Assembly (NCBI GenBank): GCA_031414695.1
Contig: JANNWG010000018.1
Span: forward strand, 1 to 64,000
Source: UKL13-2 sp031414695
GTDB taxonomy: Bacteria > Pseudomonadota > Gammaproteobacteria > Burkholderiales > Usitatibacteraceae
Length of the DNA: 64,000 nucleotides
Direction: 5' to 3'
The notes under the pieces were generated by a model, which worked only from the letters and a program-made list of their open reading frames with translations, was not told where the DNA came from and searched no databases. This document shows, one piece after another, positions 1-8,346 of the stretch; position 1 is the stretch's first letter; every line of letters begins with the position of its first letter. The translations under genes and the position numbers were made by a program.

Positions 1-207
1 GCCGTTGCCGAAGTACCTGAGATTGTCGAGGTTTATCGCATGAGTGGCGACTTAGATTATTTGTTGCGCGTGGTGGTGCCTGATATTTCGGGCTATGACT
101 TGGTGTATCGACGGCTGATTAAATCTATTGAACTATTTGACGTGTCGTCAAGCTTTGCGATGGAGCAGATGAAATTTACAACGGCATTACCGCTTGATTA
201 CGTATGA
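1..207 (+). CDS. Lrp/AsnC family transcriptional regulator, C-terminal fragment
   Basis: The reading frame is open from base 1 to a TGA at 205-207 and encodes the last 68 residues of a protein whose start lies outside the window. The segment has the character of the Lrp/AsnC ligand-binding (RAM) domain: VAEVPEIVEVYRMSGDLDY followed by LLRVVVPD, then a helix and a final strand before the C-terminus. Family members are small DNA-binding proteins that sense amino acids. The DNA-binding half is not visible, so neither target nor ligand can be assigned. The call rests on domain pattern only. Confidence 0.8.
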   Translation, partial: AVAEVPEIVEVYRMSGDLDYLLRVVVPDISGYDLVYRRLIKSIELFDVSSSFAMEQMKFTTALPLDYV

Positions 208-271
208 ACACCCACTCTTCTTAGGCATAATTGTCTATGAGAAATTTAATTTTTAGAGCGAAAGTGAAGCG

Positions 272-3202
272 ATGCACCACGCGAACATTACCAATCACAA
301 GCGGTTGAAACCTTTAGCCTTGGCATTAGTGCAAGTGTTTTTATTAACCGCCTGTGCTGTCAATAAACCCGCAGAAATAACAACAAAAATTGCCGCGCCC
401 ATTAAGCCATTAGCTGTGGCTGTGGTGGGTGCGAATAATGCGGCGTCGCCAACACTTGCTGCTTCACCGATGGCGCCAATGGCACCTATAGGTTTAGGCG
501 CTATGCCAGGCCCAGGTGAGCCGCGCAAATATACCGAGGTGATTACCAAAGACGCTAAAACATCGCGCGGCATGGTGCTGCATCACAAAATTAAAGACCG
601 CCATTTGTTTGAAATCCCCGAAAAATTATTAGGCCGCGATTTGCTGTGGTCAGTAGAAATTTCACAAGCCAGCGCAGGCGGTGGGTTTAATGGCTTGCCA
701 CTTGGTTATCGCGTATTGCGTTTTGAACGACTTGAAAATCGTATTTTGATACGCTCGGTGTCATATCAAAATCGCGCAATTGGCGATATTAAAGCGGCTG
801 TTGATAATGTTGATTTAGCGCCGATTGTGATGTCGTTTCAGATTGAAGCAGAGGGCAGTGAGCGCTCATTAGAATTGCGTGCGGATGAGAAAGCCGCAAT
901 CGAAAAAGAGAAAGCTGAAAAGTTAGAAAAAGAAGCAAAAGAAGCAAAAGAAGCAAAAGAAAAAGCAGATAAAGACAAAACGAAGCGTGTTGAAGTTGCC
1001 GCTAAAGAGGTTGATCCGGTTGCAAAAGTCGAAAAAATAGACAGCGTTGAAAAAATTGAAGCCAAAACGTCTGTCGAACCTACCAAGCCTAAAGACGCAA
1101 CGTTGCTTGCAAAAGATGTCACCCCAACGGTTAAAGACATCATCAAATCAGCAACAAAAGAGAGTGCTAAAGAATCGACTCCAAAAGAAAAATGGCCTGT
1201 CATTGATGTTTCGCGCCTGCTCATGTCCACATCGAGCGATTTAATTGACGCGCGTAATTTAGGGCCGATGGGCTTTGGTGGGGTTGACCCTTCGCGTAGC
1301 AATATCAGTGCGGTAAAAGTATTTCCGAGTAATGTTGAGGCGCGTGCCACGCTGACTTTTGTGTCATTTCCGATGCCGCAAATGAGCCTGGGCGGTGCAC
1401 CGCAAATGCCAACCGTTGCGCGTAATCCAACGCGTACCGCCATCGTGCATTACAGCATCTCGATGTTGCCTGAAACGCCGATGCAAGGCCGCTATGCGGA
1501 TGACAGAGTTGGCTATTTCACTGAGCCATTTATCGAGTACGGTGGGGATCGTACTGGCTCACGTCAGCGTGAATTTATTACCCGTTATCGGTTAGAGAAA
1601 AAAGACCCGGCTGCCGCGCTATCAGAGCCAATTAAACCTATTACCGTTTATATCGCGGAAGAGGTTCCTGAAAAATGGAAGAAGCCGTTGATGGATGGCG
1701 TGACAGATTGGAATGTCGCCTTTGAGCAAGCAGGTTTCAAAAACGCGATTGTCGCCAAACTGGCACCAACCAAAAAAGAAGACCCATTATGGGATGCGGA
1801 AGATGCGCGCTATTCAGTTATTCGCTGGGTGGCGCTGCCGATTGCCAACGCAATGGGGCCACATGTGCATGATCCGCGTTCCGGTGAAATTATTTCCGCA
1901 CACGTTATTTTTTGGCATGACTTGGTTAAGTATTTAGAGCAGCTTTATTTTATTCAAGCCGGTGCGGCGGATAAGCGAATCGACAAATTACCGATACCGG
2001 ATGAGGTTATGGGTGAATTATTACGCTCGGTGGCGACACATGAAATCGGACACACTCTTGGGTTGCGGCATAACCATCGTGGCGCAACTGGATTTAGCGT
2101 GAAGTCATTGCGTGATCCTGCATTTACCAGCGCGAATGGTACGGTGGCATCCATCATGTCTTACGGGCGATTTAATTCAGTCGCACAGCCTGGCGACGGT
2201 GTAACAAGCTTCGTGCCAAAGATTGCCGACTACGATAAATTTGCCATTGAATGGGGCTATAAGCTAATTGACGCCAAATCAGCGGATGAAGAAATCCCCA
2301 CGCTAGATCGACTCGCCGCGCGACAAATCAGCGAGCCGCTCTTGAAATTTGGCGGTGAAGATACGGCCGCGTTTCTTGATCCAGAAGTGATTACCGAGAA
2401 TATCGGCAAAGAGCGCATTGAAGCCACTAAATTATCCATCGCCTCACTTGAGCGCGCGGCCAAACGCTTGATCCCTTCCACCACCCGATTAGGCGAAGAT
2501 TATGAAACCTTAGAGCGTACTTATTACACACTTCTTTCTCAACGTAGCCGCTATATTGAGTCAGTAGTGAAGATGATTGGTGGGGTGCGCGAGACGCGTT
2601 ATCTAGGTGGACGCGGCGGCGATACGTTTACGCGTACCAGCCCAAAAGAGCAGCGTGCCGCGATGCGTTACCTGCTAGACGAGGCATTAACAACGCCTAA
2701 ATGGTTGGTTGAACCGAGTCTATTAAATCGCTTTGCAATGCTCGACGTAACAGCCCCCGTGGTCAATGCGCAAAAGCGAATACTGACCGATATGCTGCAG
2801 CCGATTCGATTTCGCGTGCTCGAAGATGTGGAATTTTTAACGCCTGGTGCGGGCTTGTCGTCGTCGGCTTATTTGCAGTCGATACAAAAAAGCATCTTCC
2901 GCGAAATCGCCATGCCGCAGCCTAAAGTTGATATTTATCGGCGTGAATTGCAGCGTGATTATGTGGAACACTTAAAGTCATTCTCAGGCGAGGCGCAGCG
3001 TTTCAAAAATTTCAGTTTTATGTTTTCAGCAATGCTCACCGATATGATGATTGATCTTCGCCCAGCCGCTATGGATGGCTTAAAGGCGCTGAAAGGCGAG
3101 CTAACTAGTGCTGAAAAGCGCGCGACCGACACCGCATCACGCCAACACTTCGCGCAGCTATCACGTGAAGTGGAGAAGATTTTGCGGATACGGACAAATT
3201 AG
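272..3202 (+). CDS. Lipoprotein zinc-dependent metalloprotease (DUF5117/DUF4953-type)
   Basis: A 976-residue envelope protein. The N-terminus carries a lipoprotein signal with lipobox LLTAC, so Cys28 is the likely lipidation site. A gluzincin/metzincin-type zinc site HEIGHTLGLRH lies at residues 590-600 (His590, His594 and His600 as ligands, Glu591 as catalytic base), with a Met-turn-like SIMSYG near residue 629. Sequence around the site resembles the large bacterial DUF5117-DUF4953 metalloproteases. Residues about 205-310 form a Lys/Glu/Ala-rich low-complexity insertion with repeated KEA units, probably disordered. It stands alone on this strand and converges on the next gene with a gap of about 20 bases. 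Substrate is unknown. Confidence 0.85.
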   Translation: MHHANITNHKRLKPLALALVQVFLLTACAVNKPAEITTKIAAPIKPLAVAVVGANNAASPTLAASPMAPMAPIGLGAMPGPGEPRKYTEVITKDAKTSRGMVLHHKIKDRHLFEIPEKLLGRDLLWSVEISQASAGGGFNGLPLGYRVLRFERLENRILIRSVSYQNRAIGDIKAAVDNVDLAPIVMSFQIEAEGSERSLELRADEKAAIEKEKAEKLEKEAKEAKEAKEKADKDKTKRVEVAAKEVDPVAKVEKIDSVEKIEAKTSVEPTKPKDATLLAKDVTPTVKDIIKSATKESAKESTPKEKWPVIDVSRLLMSTSSDLIDARNLGPMGFGGVDPSRSNISAVKVFPSNVEARATLTFVSFPMPQMSLGGAPQMPTVARNPTRTAIVHYSISMLPETPMQGRYADDRVGYFTEPFIEYGGDRTGSRQREFITRYRLEKKDPAAALSEPIKPITVYIAEEVPEKWKKPLMDGVTDWNVAFEQAGFKNAIVAKLAPTKKEDPLWDAEDARYSVIRWVALPIANAMGPHVHDPRSGEIISAHVIFWHDLVKYLEQLYFIQAGAADKRIDKLPIPDEVMGELLRSVATHEIGHTLGLRHNHRGATGFSVKSLRDPAFTSANGTVASIMSYGRFNSVAQPGDGVTSFVPKIADYDKFAIEWGYKLIDAKSADEEIPTLDRLAARQISEPLLKFGGEDTAAFLDPEVITENIGKERIEATKLSIASLERAAKRLIPSTTRLGEDYETLERTYYTLLSQRSRYIESVVKMIGGVRETRYLGGRGGDTFTRTSPKEQRAAMRYLLDEALTTPKWLVEPSLLNRFAMLDVTAPVVNAQKRILTDMLQPIRFRVLEDVEFLTPGAGLSSSAYLQSIQKSIFREIAMPQPKVDIYRRELQRDYVEHLKSFSGEAQRFKNFSFMFSAMLTDMMIDLRPAAMDGLKALKGELTSAEKRATDTASRQHFAQLSREVEKILRIRTN

Positions 3203-3223
3203 ATTTGCCCGTATCCCTCATGC

Positions 3224-5476
3224 TTATTGCAAGATAGCCGTAAACCCATTTGGTGCCACGCCTGCGTTATCAATCACGGTCGCTGCTTGGTTGTTACCGT
3301 TGCTGAGCCAGATGGTTAGCGTGCCATCTGGCCGCGCCCATACAACATCGGTTAATCCATCGCCATTAAAATCAGCGACACCATAAAAACGCCATGTCGG
3401 GTCAGTGTTTAACAAGGGTGTCGTTGTTGATCTCACCAATAAATTGCTTGGTGTACAAGCTGCATTAGGATCAGTCGGGCTTGACGTTGAAGCAGGCAAC
3501 ATGAGTCCCGTGGCATCAAGTGCGATAAGTCTGACTTCACCTGTTGTTGAGTTGCGTATCAGCACATCGCCACGGTCGAAGCGGGTAAAGCTTGCTGCCT
3601 TAAGTGCAGTGAAGCCTTGCGGAATGGTGCCCGCGTTCAAATTAGCGCAACTACGCTGCGCTGTTGCCATGAGTGCGCGTACTTCATTGGTAGGGCTAAT
3701 GTAGAGCATGTCGGCCGCGTTGTCGGCGTTGAGATCGACGGCGCCGAGTAGCTGCCAACTTAGCGGCGCGCCGCCACGTTTGCGCGAAACCACGCTATTG
3801 GCATTGATAAACCAAACATACGAAACACCAGTGTCGTCAAAGTTAGGTGTTTGCCCCGTAAATCGCCAGACCAAGTCACCAAATCCATCGCCGTCTAAAT
3901 CACCAACCGCATCAACACGCCACAGTGTTCGCACGCTGCGTAAAAGTCTGCTTGTTGCCGGGTTCACGTCATTCCAAACGCTCACTTCACCAATATCACC
4001 TTGCGTCGTATTTAAGAAGGCAAGGTCAAGCGTTTTATTGCCATCAATATCGACCAGACCGAGTGTTCTAAAGCCTACTCCTGGGTCAGCTAAGTTGGTA
4101 AATTGTAATTGATTGGCAACAAGCGAGGCTGTTTGCGATAAGCCTGCATCAGAGCGTAGCCGAAGTGGTTGTACGCCATTTGGCGAAAGCACATTGACTG
4201 CTCTGGGAAATGATGGTGCAGCGAACCAATTAAAATCACCACTTTGTGTAGGCGTAACTACGCAATTGCCTGCAGAAAGCAATCGTAATGTTGTGCCTGT
4301 TATCGCACAAACGTTTGGTGTGCTGACGGAATAGCTCACAGGAATTCTGGACGTAGCAGTTCCGTTCAGCATTATTGTATTGCCAAAAAATGATGTTGCG
4401 GGTAGATCAAAGGATATGGTTTGATCGCCTTTTTCAACAGTCAAACTAAGCTTACGAGATCCTATAAACCCAACTGGATCGACAGCTTGAATAGTAAGCT
4501 CATATGGCCCTGCACTCAAAGGCGTGCCTGATAGCGTGCCGCCGCTTGCTAAGCTTAGTCCTTCAGGCAGGTTTTCTGGCTTTATGGTGAACACCGCTGC
4601 GCCGTTTGCGCCAATGCCATTAATAGTTGTTGAGTAAGGCGAATTTACTTTAGCGGTCGGCAAGGTTGGCGGGCCAACATCCAGCAGTACTCTTTGTCCG
4701 CCTGCTAGATTGCCAGTACTAATTAGGTAATTGGCATTTCCGTTATATCTTGCCGAGACCCTATATAAATCAGCGAGCAGAAATGAAGCATTACATTGCG
4801 CTATCCCATTAGTCACTGGCGCTGCATTACAGCCTGGAATGACGACGTTATTGCTAATAAATGTAACGTTACCTGTGATCGGAAATGGGGGAGCAAAAGT
4901 AGATGCTATAACGTTATCTGGACGCACCAATACTTCAGTGTTGGCTGGCATCTCGCCCGCTACCGACAGCGCTGTTGAGTGGACACTAAACCCAATCGCG
5001 GTGGACGGCAATACAGCGTCTAGCGGGGCATCAAACTGCAAAATGTGTGTAGCTAAAAGCCCCGCCGCACCCACTGCAATTTGAAAGACAACATAACTTT
5101 GACCAACCGCTCCGCCCTGAGCAATAACGATGTTCGAAAATGCGGCGGGCAGAGTTTGATTTTTGAAATCGGCATTGACAACAGTTGTTCTAAATTTGGC
5201 ATTAATTAAATCATATCGAAAAAACAAAACGGAGCTCGGCGCTCGCCCTAAGCCTACCGTAAACGTGGTTATTACTGTTCCAGAAGCTACGGTACTAGTT
5301 AAGCCAACTTGCTCAACGGCTAAGCTTGGATTAATTGCCGACACCAGAGATGTTGAGCTCGCAATCTGAGCGCCTACATTAGCTGAAATAAAAAAAAGCG
5401 AAAAAGTTGCAAATTGGGCAATGATGAATGCAACTTGCAACAATTTATTTGATGAAACCGGATAAGTAGTAGCCAT
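3224..5476 (-). CDS. Secreted protein with putative Ig domains and FG-GAP/VCBS-like repeats
   Basis: A 750-residue secreted protein with an N-terminal hydrophobic signal segment ending near VGA-QIA. After an N-terminal beta-rich region comes a putative Ig (He_PIG-like) domain, recognisable from PENLPEGLSLASGGTLSGTP, then a second Ig-like stretch beginning near KGDQTISF. The C-terminal third holds several FG-GAP/VCBS-type units with calcium-binding-like Asp loops (DIDGNKTLDL, DLDGDGFGDLVW, DLNADNAADM, DFNGDGLTDVVW). Such proteins are usually surface or secreted adhesins or matrix proteins. No catalytic domain was seen. A purine-rich GGAGC lies just upstream of the ATG. Function is inferred from architecture only. 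Confidence 0.75.
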   Translation of the reverse strand: MATTYPVSSNKLLQVAFIIAQFATFSLFFISANVGAQIASSTSLVSAINPSLAVEQVGLTSTVASGTVITTFTVGLGRAPSSVLFFRYDLINAKFRTTVVNADFKNQTLPAAFSNIVIAQGGAVGQSYVVFQIAVGAAGLLATHILQFDAPLDAVLPSTAIGFSVHSTALSVAGEMPANTEVLVRPDNVIASTFAPPFPITGNVTFISNNVVIPGCNAAPVTNGIAQCNASFLLADLYRVSARYNGNANYLISTGNLAGGQRVLLDVGPPTLPTAKVNSPYSTTINGIGANGAAVFTIKPENLPEGLSLASGGTLSGTPLSAGPYELTIQAVDPVGFIGSRKLSLTVEKGDQTISFDLPATSFFGNTIMLNGTATSRIPVSYSVSTPNVCAITGTTLRLLSAGNCVVTPTQSGDFNWFAAPSFPRAVNVLSPNGVQPLRLRSDAGLSQTASLVANQLQFTNLADPGVGFRTLGLVDIDGNKTLDLAFLNTTQGDIGEVSVWNDVNPATSRLLRSVRTLWRVDAVGDLDGDGFGDLVWRFTGQTPNFDDTGVSYVWFINANSVVSRKRGGAPLSWQLLGAVDLNADNAADMLYISPTNEVRALMATAQRSCANLNAGTIPQGFTALKAASFTRFDRGDVLIRNSTTGEVRLIALDATGLMLPASTSSPTDPNAACTPSNLLVRSTTTPLLNTDPTWRFYGVADFNGDGLTDVVWARPDGTLTIWLSNGNNQAATVIDNAGVAPNGFTAILQ

Positions 5477-5634
5477 TTGTAGCTCCTATAAACATAATTT
5501 ATTCATTATGTACGAATTAAATAAGGGAAGAACAGCATGAGCTGTAATCAGCGGATTATATTAAATTGCGTTTAATGCTAGTGCCTTCAAAATATGCGGC
5601 TTAAGAGTGGTGTGACAGTTTCAGGTGTCGCCAC

Positions 5635-6651
5635 TTAACTAGCCGCTAACCCAACCCCGCGAACCGCAATATTATTCAATTGCATTGTTGCCGCCAATAA
5701 TTTCGAGGCCTGATACACCGCACTGATGGTTGGCGTTGGCATACCTGCGCGTGCGCCTAGCTCAACTACGGCACCCACTAGCGCATCAATTTCGATTTCG
5801 CGCCCAGCTTCAACGTCTTGCAGCATCGAGGTTTTATGTTTACCAACTTTGGCTGCACCGTCGATACGTTTTTCGAGCGGCACACGAAAGCTTGCACCTA
5901 ATTTTTCTGCAACTGCTTGAGCTTCTTGCATCATGCTGGTGGCGAGCGCGCGACCGTGAGGGTGTTCGCAAATATCAACAAGTGTGGCGTGCGTAAGTGC
6001 AGAAATAGGGTTAAACGTGAGGTTGCCCCAGAGTTTTAACCAAATCTCATTACGAATATTGTCGAGCACTGGTGATTTGAGGCCGGCCTTGGTAAACACT
6101 TCCGAAAGCGCATTCACGCGCTCACTGTTGCTGCCATCAAGCTCCCCTAGCGGGAAGCGCTCACCTTCAATGTGATGCACCACGCCGGGTGCGACGAGCT
6201 CCGTCGCGGGATAAACCACGCAGCCGATAATACGATCATGCGGAATGCTATCCAAGCAAATGCCGCTTGGGTCAACGCTCTCAACACGTGATCCAGCGAG
6301 CGCGCCGCCGTGATTCACAAAATACCAAAAGGGTACGCCGTTTTGCATCGTGATGATGGTCGTATTCGCGCCGATAAGTGGGTGCAATTCGGCGGCAATC
6401 GCTTCCACTTGATGTGATTTGAGCGCGAGTATGACGCAATCAACGTGGCCAACAGCGGCATAGCTATCGTTTGCCTTTGCCGTCTTGGCTTCCAAGATTG
6501 TGCCGTCGTGATATTTCACCGTCATACCGTTGGCGCGAATGGCGTCGAGGTTTTTTCGGCGTGCGATGAATGTAACGTCTTCACCTGCGGCAGCTAATTT
6601 AGCGCCGACAAAGCCGCCAATCGCGCCTGCACCAACAATGCAAAATTTCAT
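5635..6651 (-). CDS. panE: 2-dehydropantoate 2-reductase (ketopantoate reductase)
   Basis: Reduces 2-dehydropantoate to pantoate with NADPH in pantothenate/CoA synthesis. The protein starts MKFCIVGAGAIGGFVGAKLA, a Rossmann GxGxxG motif at the extreme N-terminus as expected for the family. MQNGVPFW and the C-terminal ApbA_C region (KLWGNLTFNPIS) support the call. An upstream in-frame extension exists, but the ATG at 6649-6651 puts the Rossmann strand at residue 3 and overlaps the lgt stop by four bases (ATGA), indicating translational coupling. Several paralogous PanE-like reductases act on other 2-oxo acids, so the pantoate assignment is probable rather than certain. Confidence 0.85.
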   Translation of the reverse strand: MKFCIVGAGAIGGFVGAKLAAAGEDVTFIARRKNLDAIRANGMTVKYHDGTILEAKTAKANDSYAAVGHVDCVILALKSHQVEAIAAELHPLIGANTTIITMQNGVPFWYFVNHGGALAGSRVESVDPSGICLDSIPHDRIIGCVVYPATELVAPGVVHHIEGERFPLGELDGSNSERVNALSEVFTKAGLKSPVLDNIRNEIWLKLWGNLTFNPISALTHATLVDICEHPHGRALATSMMQEAQAVAEKLGASFRVPLEKRIDGAAKVGKHKTSMLQDVEAGREIEIDALVGAVVELGARAGMPTPTISAVYQASKLLAATMQLNNIAVRGVGLAAS

Positions 6652-7460
6652 GCTCCACTCCTCATATCTGCGCGCGCTCTCGTGCGCCAGAGAAAAAATA
6701 AACCCACTAACACCATCGGGATACAAAGCCATTGTCCGCGCGTCAAATCAAGCGCTTGCAAGCCTAAAAATTGATCTGGTTCGCGCGCGAACTCAGCAAA
6801 AAAACGAAACCCGCCGTAACCGAGCAAAAACATTGCCGATACCGCACCAACCGCGCGCGGCTTTTTACTAAACCACCACAATAACAAAAACAAAAAAACA
6901 CCTTCACCGAGAATGTTGTAGAGCTGCGAAGGGTGACGTGCTACCGGCGTGGCATCTACTGCCGGAAACCACATTGCCCACGGCCATGTGGTGGCATCGG
7001 TAATGCGGCCAGGTAATTCTTGGTTAATAAAGTTACCTAGCCTGCCCGCGGCCAAGCCAGTCGGCACTAGTGGCGCAATGAAATCGGTGACGTTAAAAAA
7101 AGAACGATTATGTTTGTTTCCCCACCAAAGCATCGCGATGAGCACGCCTAAAAATCCGCCATGAAAACTCATGCCGCCCTGCCAGACATAAAAAATCTCA
7201 ATCGGGTTCGCAAGGTAGTGTGTGAGCTTGTAAAAAATAATATAGCCAATGCGCCCACCAAGCACCACACCGAGCATGCCATAAAACATGATGTCTTCAA
7301 GCGCCGCCGCGTTGTAGCCTAAGTCAGCGCGACGCTTTAAATGTATGCGGCCTAAAACAATAAAAAGCGCAAACGCCAATACATAAGTGAGCCCATACCA
7401 ATGGATTTTGAGTGGGCCAAGTGCTAATGCGACGGGATCAAACTGCGGGTGGGTGAGCAT
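6648..7460 (-). CDS. lgt: Prolipoprotein diacylglyceryl transferase
   Basis: Inner-membrane enzyme that moves diacylglyceryl from phosphatidylglycerol to the lipobox cysteine of prolipoproteins. The protein is about 270 residues with multiple membrane segments, HGGFLG in an early loop and the Lgt signature GRLGNFINQE. The ATG at 7458-7460 gives MLTHPQFDPVALALGPLKIH, the usual N-terminus; a longer frame reaching 7577 would run through the vapB promoter region and is rejected. lgt is next to ilvD in many betaproteobacteria; here a vapBC pair lies between them. Confidence 0.95.
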   Translation of the reverse strand: MLTHPQFDPVALALGPLKIHWYGLTYVLAFALFIVLGRIHLKRRADLGYNAAALEDIMFYGMLGVVLGGRIGYIIFYKLTHYLANPIEIFYVWQGGMSFHGGFLGVLIAMLWWGNKHNRSFFNVTDFIAPLVPTGLAAGRLGNFINQELPGRITDATTWPWAMWFPAVDATPVARHPSQLYNILGEGVFLFLLLWWFSKKPRAVGAVSAMFLLGYGGFRFFAEFAREPDQFLGLQALDLTRGQWLCIPMVLVGLFFLWRTRARADMRSGA

Positions 7461-7500
7461 AATGTTTGTTAGGTTTTGTCTTGACGTGCGCAAAAATTGT

Positions 7501-7517
7501 ATATACAGTAAGTATAT
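7501..7517. promoter_or_regulatory. Inverted repeat, candidate VapB operator
   Basis: ATATAC-N5-GTATAT, a perfect 6-bp inverted repeat about 30 bases before the vapB start. AbrB/MazE-fold antitoxins usually repress their own operon through such palindromes near the promoter. The role is inferred from position. It also lies 40 bases upstream of lgt, so binding could affect both directions. Confidence 0.55.
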
Positions 7518-7548
7518 CTTTTTAACATGCGATTGACGCGGAGTTAAT

Positions 7549-7938
7549 GTGAAAAAAACTACAGCAACAGTCGCCAAAAATTCTCAATTAGCTGCGCCCC
7601 CGCTGTTGTTACGTTCCGTACGAACAAAACCAATGAATGCGACAGTAACACGTACTTTCAAGAGCGGCAATTCAATTGCAGTGCGCATACCGCGCGAGTT
7701 TCAGGTCGAGGCAGGTAAAACACTTGAAATCAAACGTCGTGGTAAAGAGTTAGTGTTGGTAGAACAACGGCAAACCCTTGCAGGATTGGTTGATGTTTTG
7801 CAATCGTTACCGTCTGATTTTATGACAGATGGCAGGTATGATTCGGTGCCGCAAGAGCGTAACGTTGAAAGCATGTTTTTAGAGTCGCATGTACTTAAAA
7901 CTGCCGCAAAAAAATCTGCAAAATCGACTACGAATTAA
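7549..7938 (+). CDS. vapB: Antitoxin, VapB/MazE (AbrB-like) family
   Basis: Small DNA-binding antitoxin expected to neutralise the adjacent PIN toxin and repress the operon. The AbrB/SpoVT swapped-hairpin core is TVTRTFKSGNSIAVRIPREF followed by a Lys/Arg-rich strand (KTLEIKRRGKELVL), then a C-terminal tail that would wrap the toxin. Start choice: a GTG at 7549 has a good ribosome-binding site (GGAG at 7540-7543, five-base spacer) and gives 129 residues; the ATG at 7633 would give the more usual length of about 101 but has only a weak site. The longer form adds about 28 residues not typical of the family. Three bases separate its stop from vapC. Confidence 0.85.
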   Translation: MKKTTATVAKNSQLAAPPLLLRSVRTKPMNATVTRTFKSGNSIAVRIPREFQVEAGKTLEIKRRGKELVLVEQRQTLAGLVDVLQSLPSDFMTDGRYDSVPQERNVESMFLESHVLKTAAKKSAKSTTN

Positions 7939-7941
7939 GCC

Positions 7942-8346
7942 ATGCATCAATACATGCTTGACACTGATATTTGTATCTACATTGCAAATGGCCGCATGTT
8001 GCAAGCAAAGGCACGCTTTGAAAAATTAACACATGGCGACGCGGTAATATCGTTAGTCACATATGCAGAATTATGTTGGGGCGCGAATAATAGCAACGCA
8101 CCAGCCGCTTCACTTCGTAAAATAGAAAAATTTATCCATTTCGCGCCGGTGCTGCCAATGCAAGAAAATGTAGGTCGCGTTTATGGTGAATTACGGGCTT
8201 ATTTGCAGCACAAAGGTACGCCAATTGGTAATAATGATCTTTGGATTGCCTCGCATGCCTTGGCAGAAAACATAATCCTTGTGACCAATAACGAACGTGA
8301 ATTCAAACGAATCCCTAAATTAAAAGTTGAAAATTGGACTAAGTAA
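7942..8346 (+). CDS. vapC: Ribonuclease toxin VapC (PIN domain)
   Basis: PIN-domain endoribonuclease; VapC toxins usually cut tRNA or rRNA. The first acidic residue is in MLDTDICIYIA, the second in TYAELCWG, the third in GNNDLWIASHAL, and the last conserved element is LVTNNEREF. Length of 134 residues is normal. An alternative ATG four codons in would give the typical start MLDTDICIY. The stop codon TAA (8344-8346) directly abuts the ilvD ATG with no spacer, so the toxin gene runs into a housekeeping gene and the two are probably co-transcribed. Confidence 0.92.
   Translation: MHQYMLDTDICIYIANGRMLQAKARFEKLTHGDAVISLVTYAELCWGANNSNAPAASLRKIEKFIHFAPVLPMQENVGRVYGELRAYLQHKGTPIGNNDLWIASHALAENIILVTNNEREFKRIPKLKVENWTK

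Noticed and set aside
295..573. Long frame on the minus strand inside the metalloprotease gene
   Set aside because: It is fully inside a well-supported gene and has no ribosome-binding site or recognisable domain; the same applies to many other antisense frames in this window.
838..1443. 201-residue minus-strand frame rich in Ser, Phe and Ala
   Set aside because: Mirror image of the Lys/Glu-rich insertion in the metalloprotease; composition is what antisense of that region would give.
7497..7517. LexA box upstream of vapB
   Set aside because: Contains CTGTATATAC-like sequence on the reverse strand but lacks the facing ACAG at the right spacing; an antitoxin palindrome explains it better.
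7461..7577. N-terminal extension of lgt
   Set aside because: It would read through the vapB operator and start signals, and the shorter start gives the standard Lgt N-terminus.
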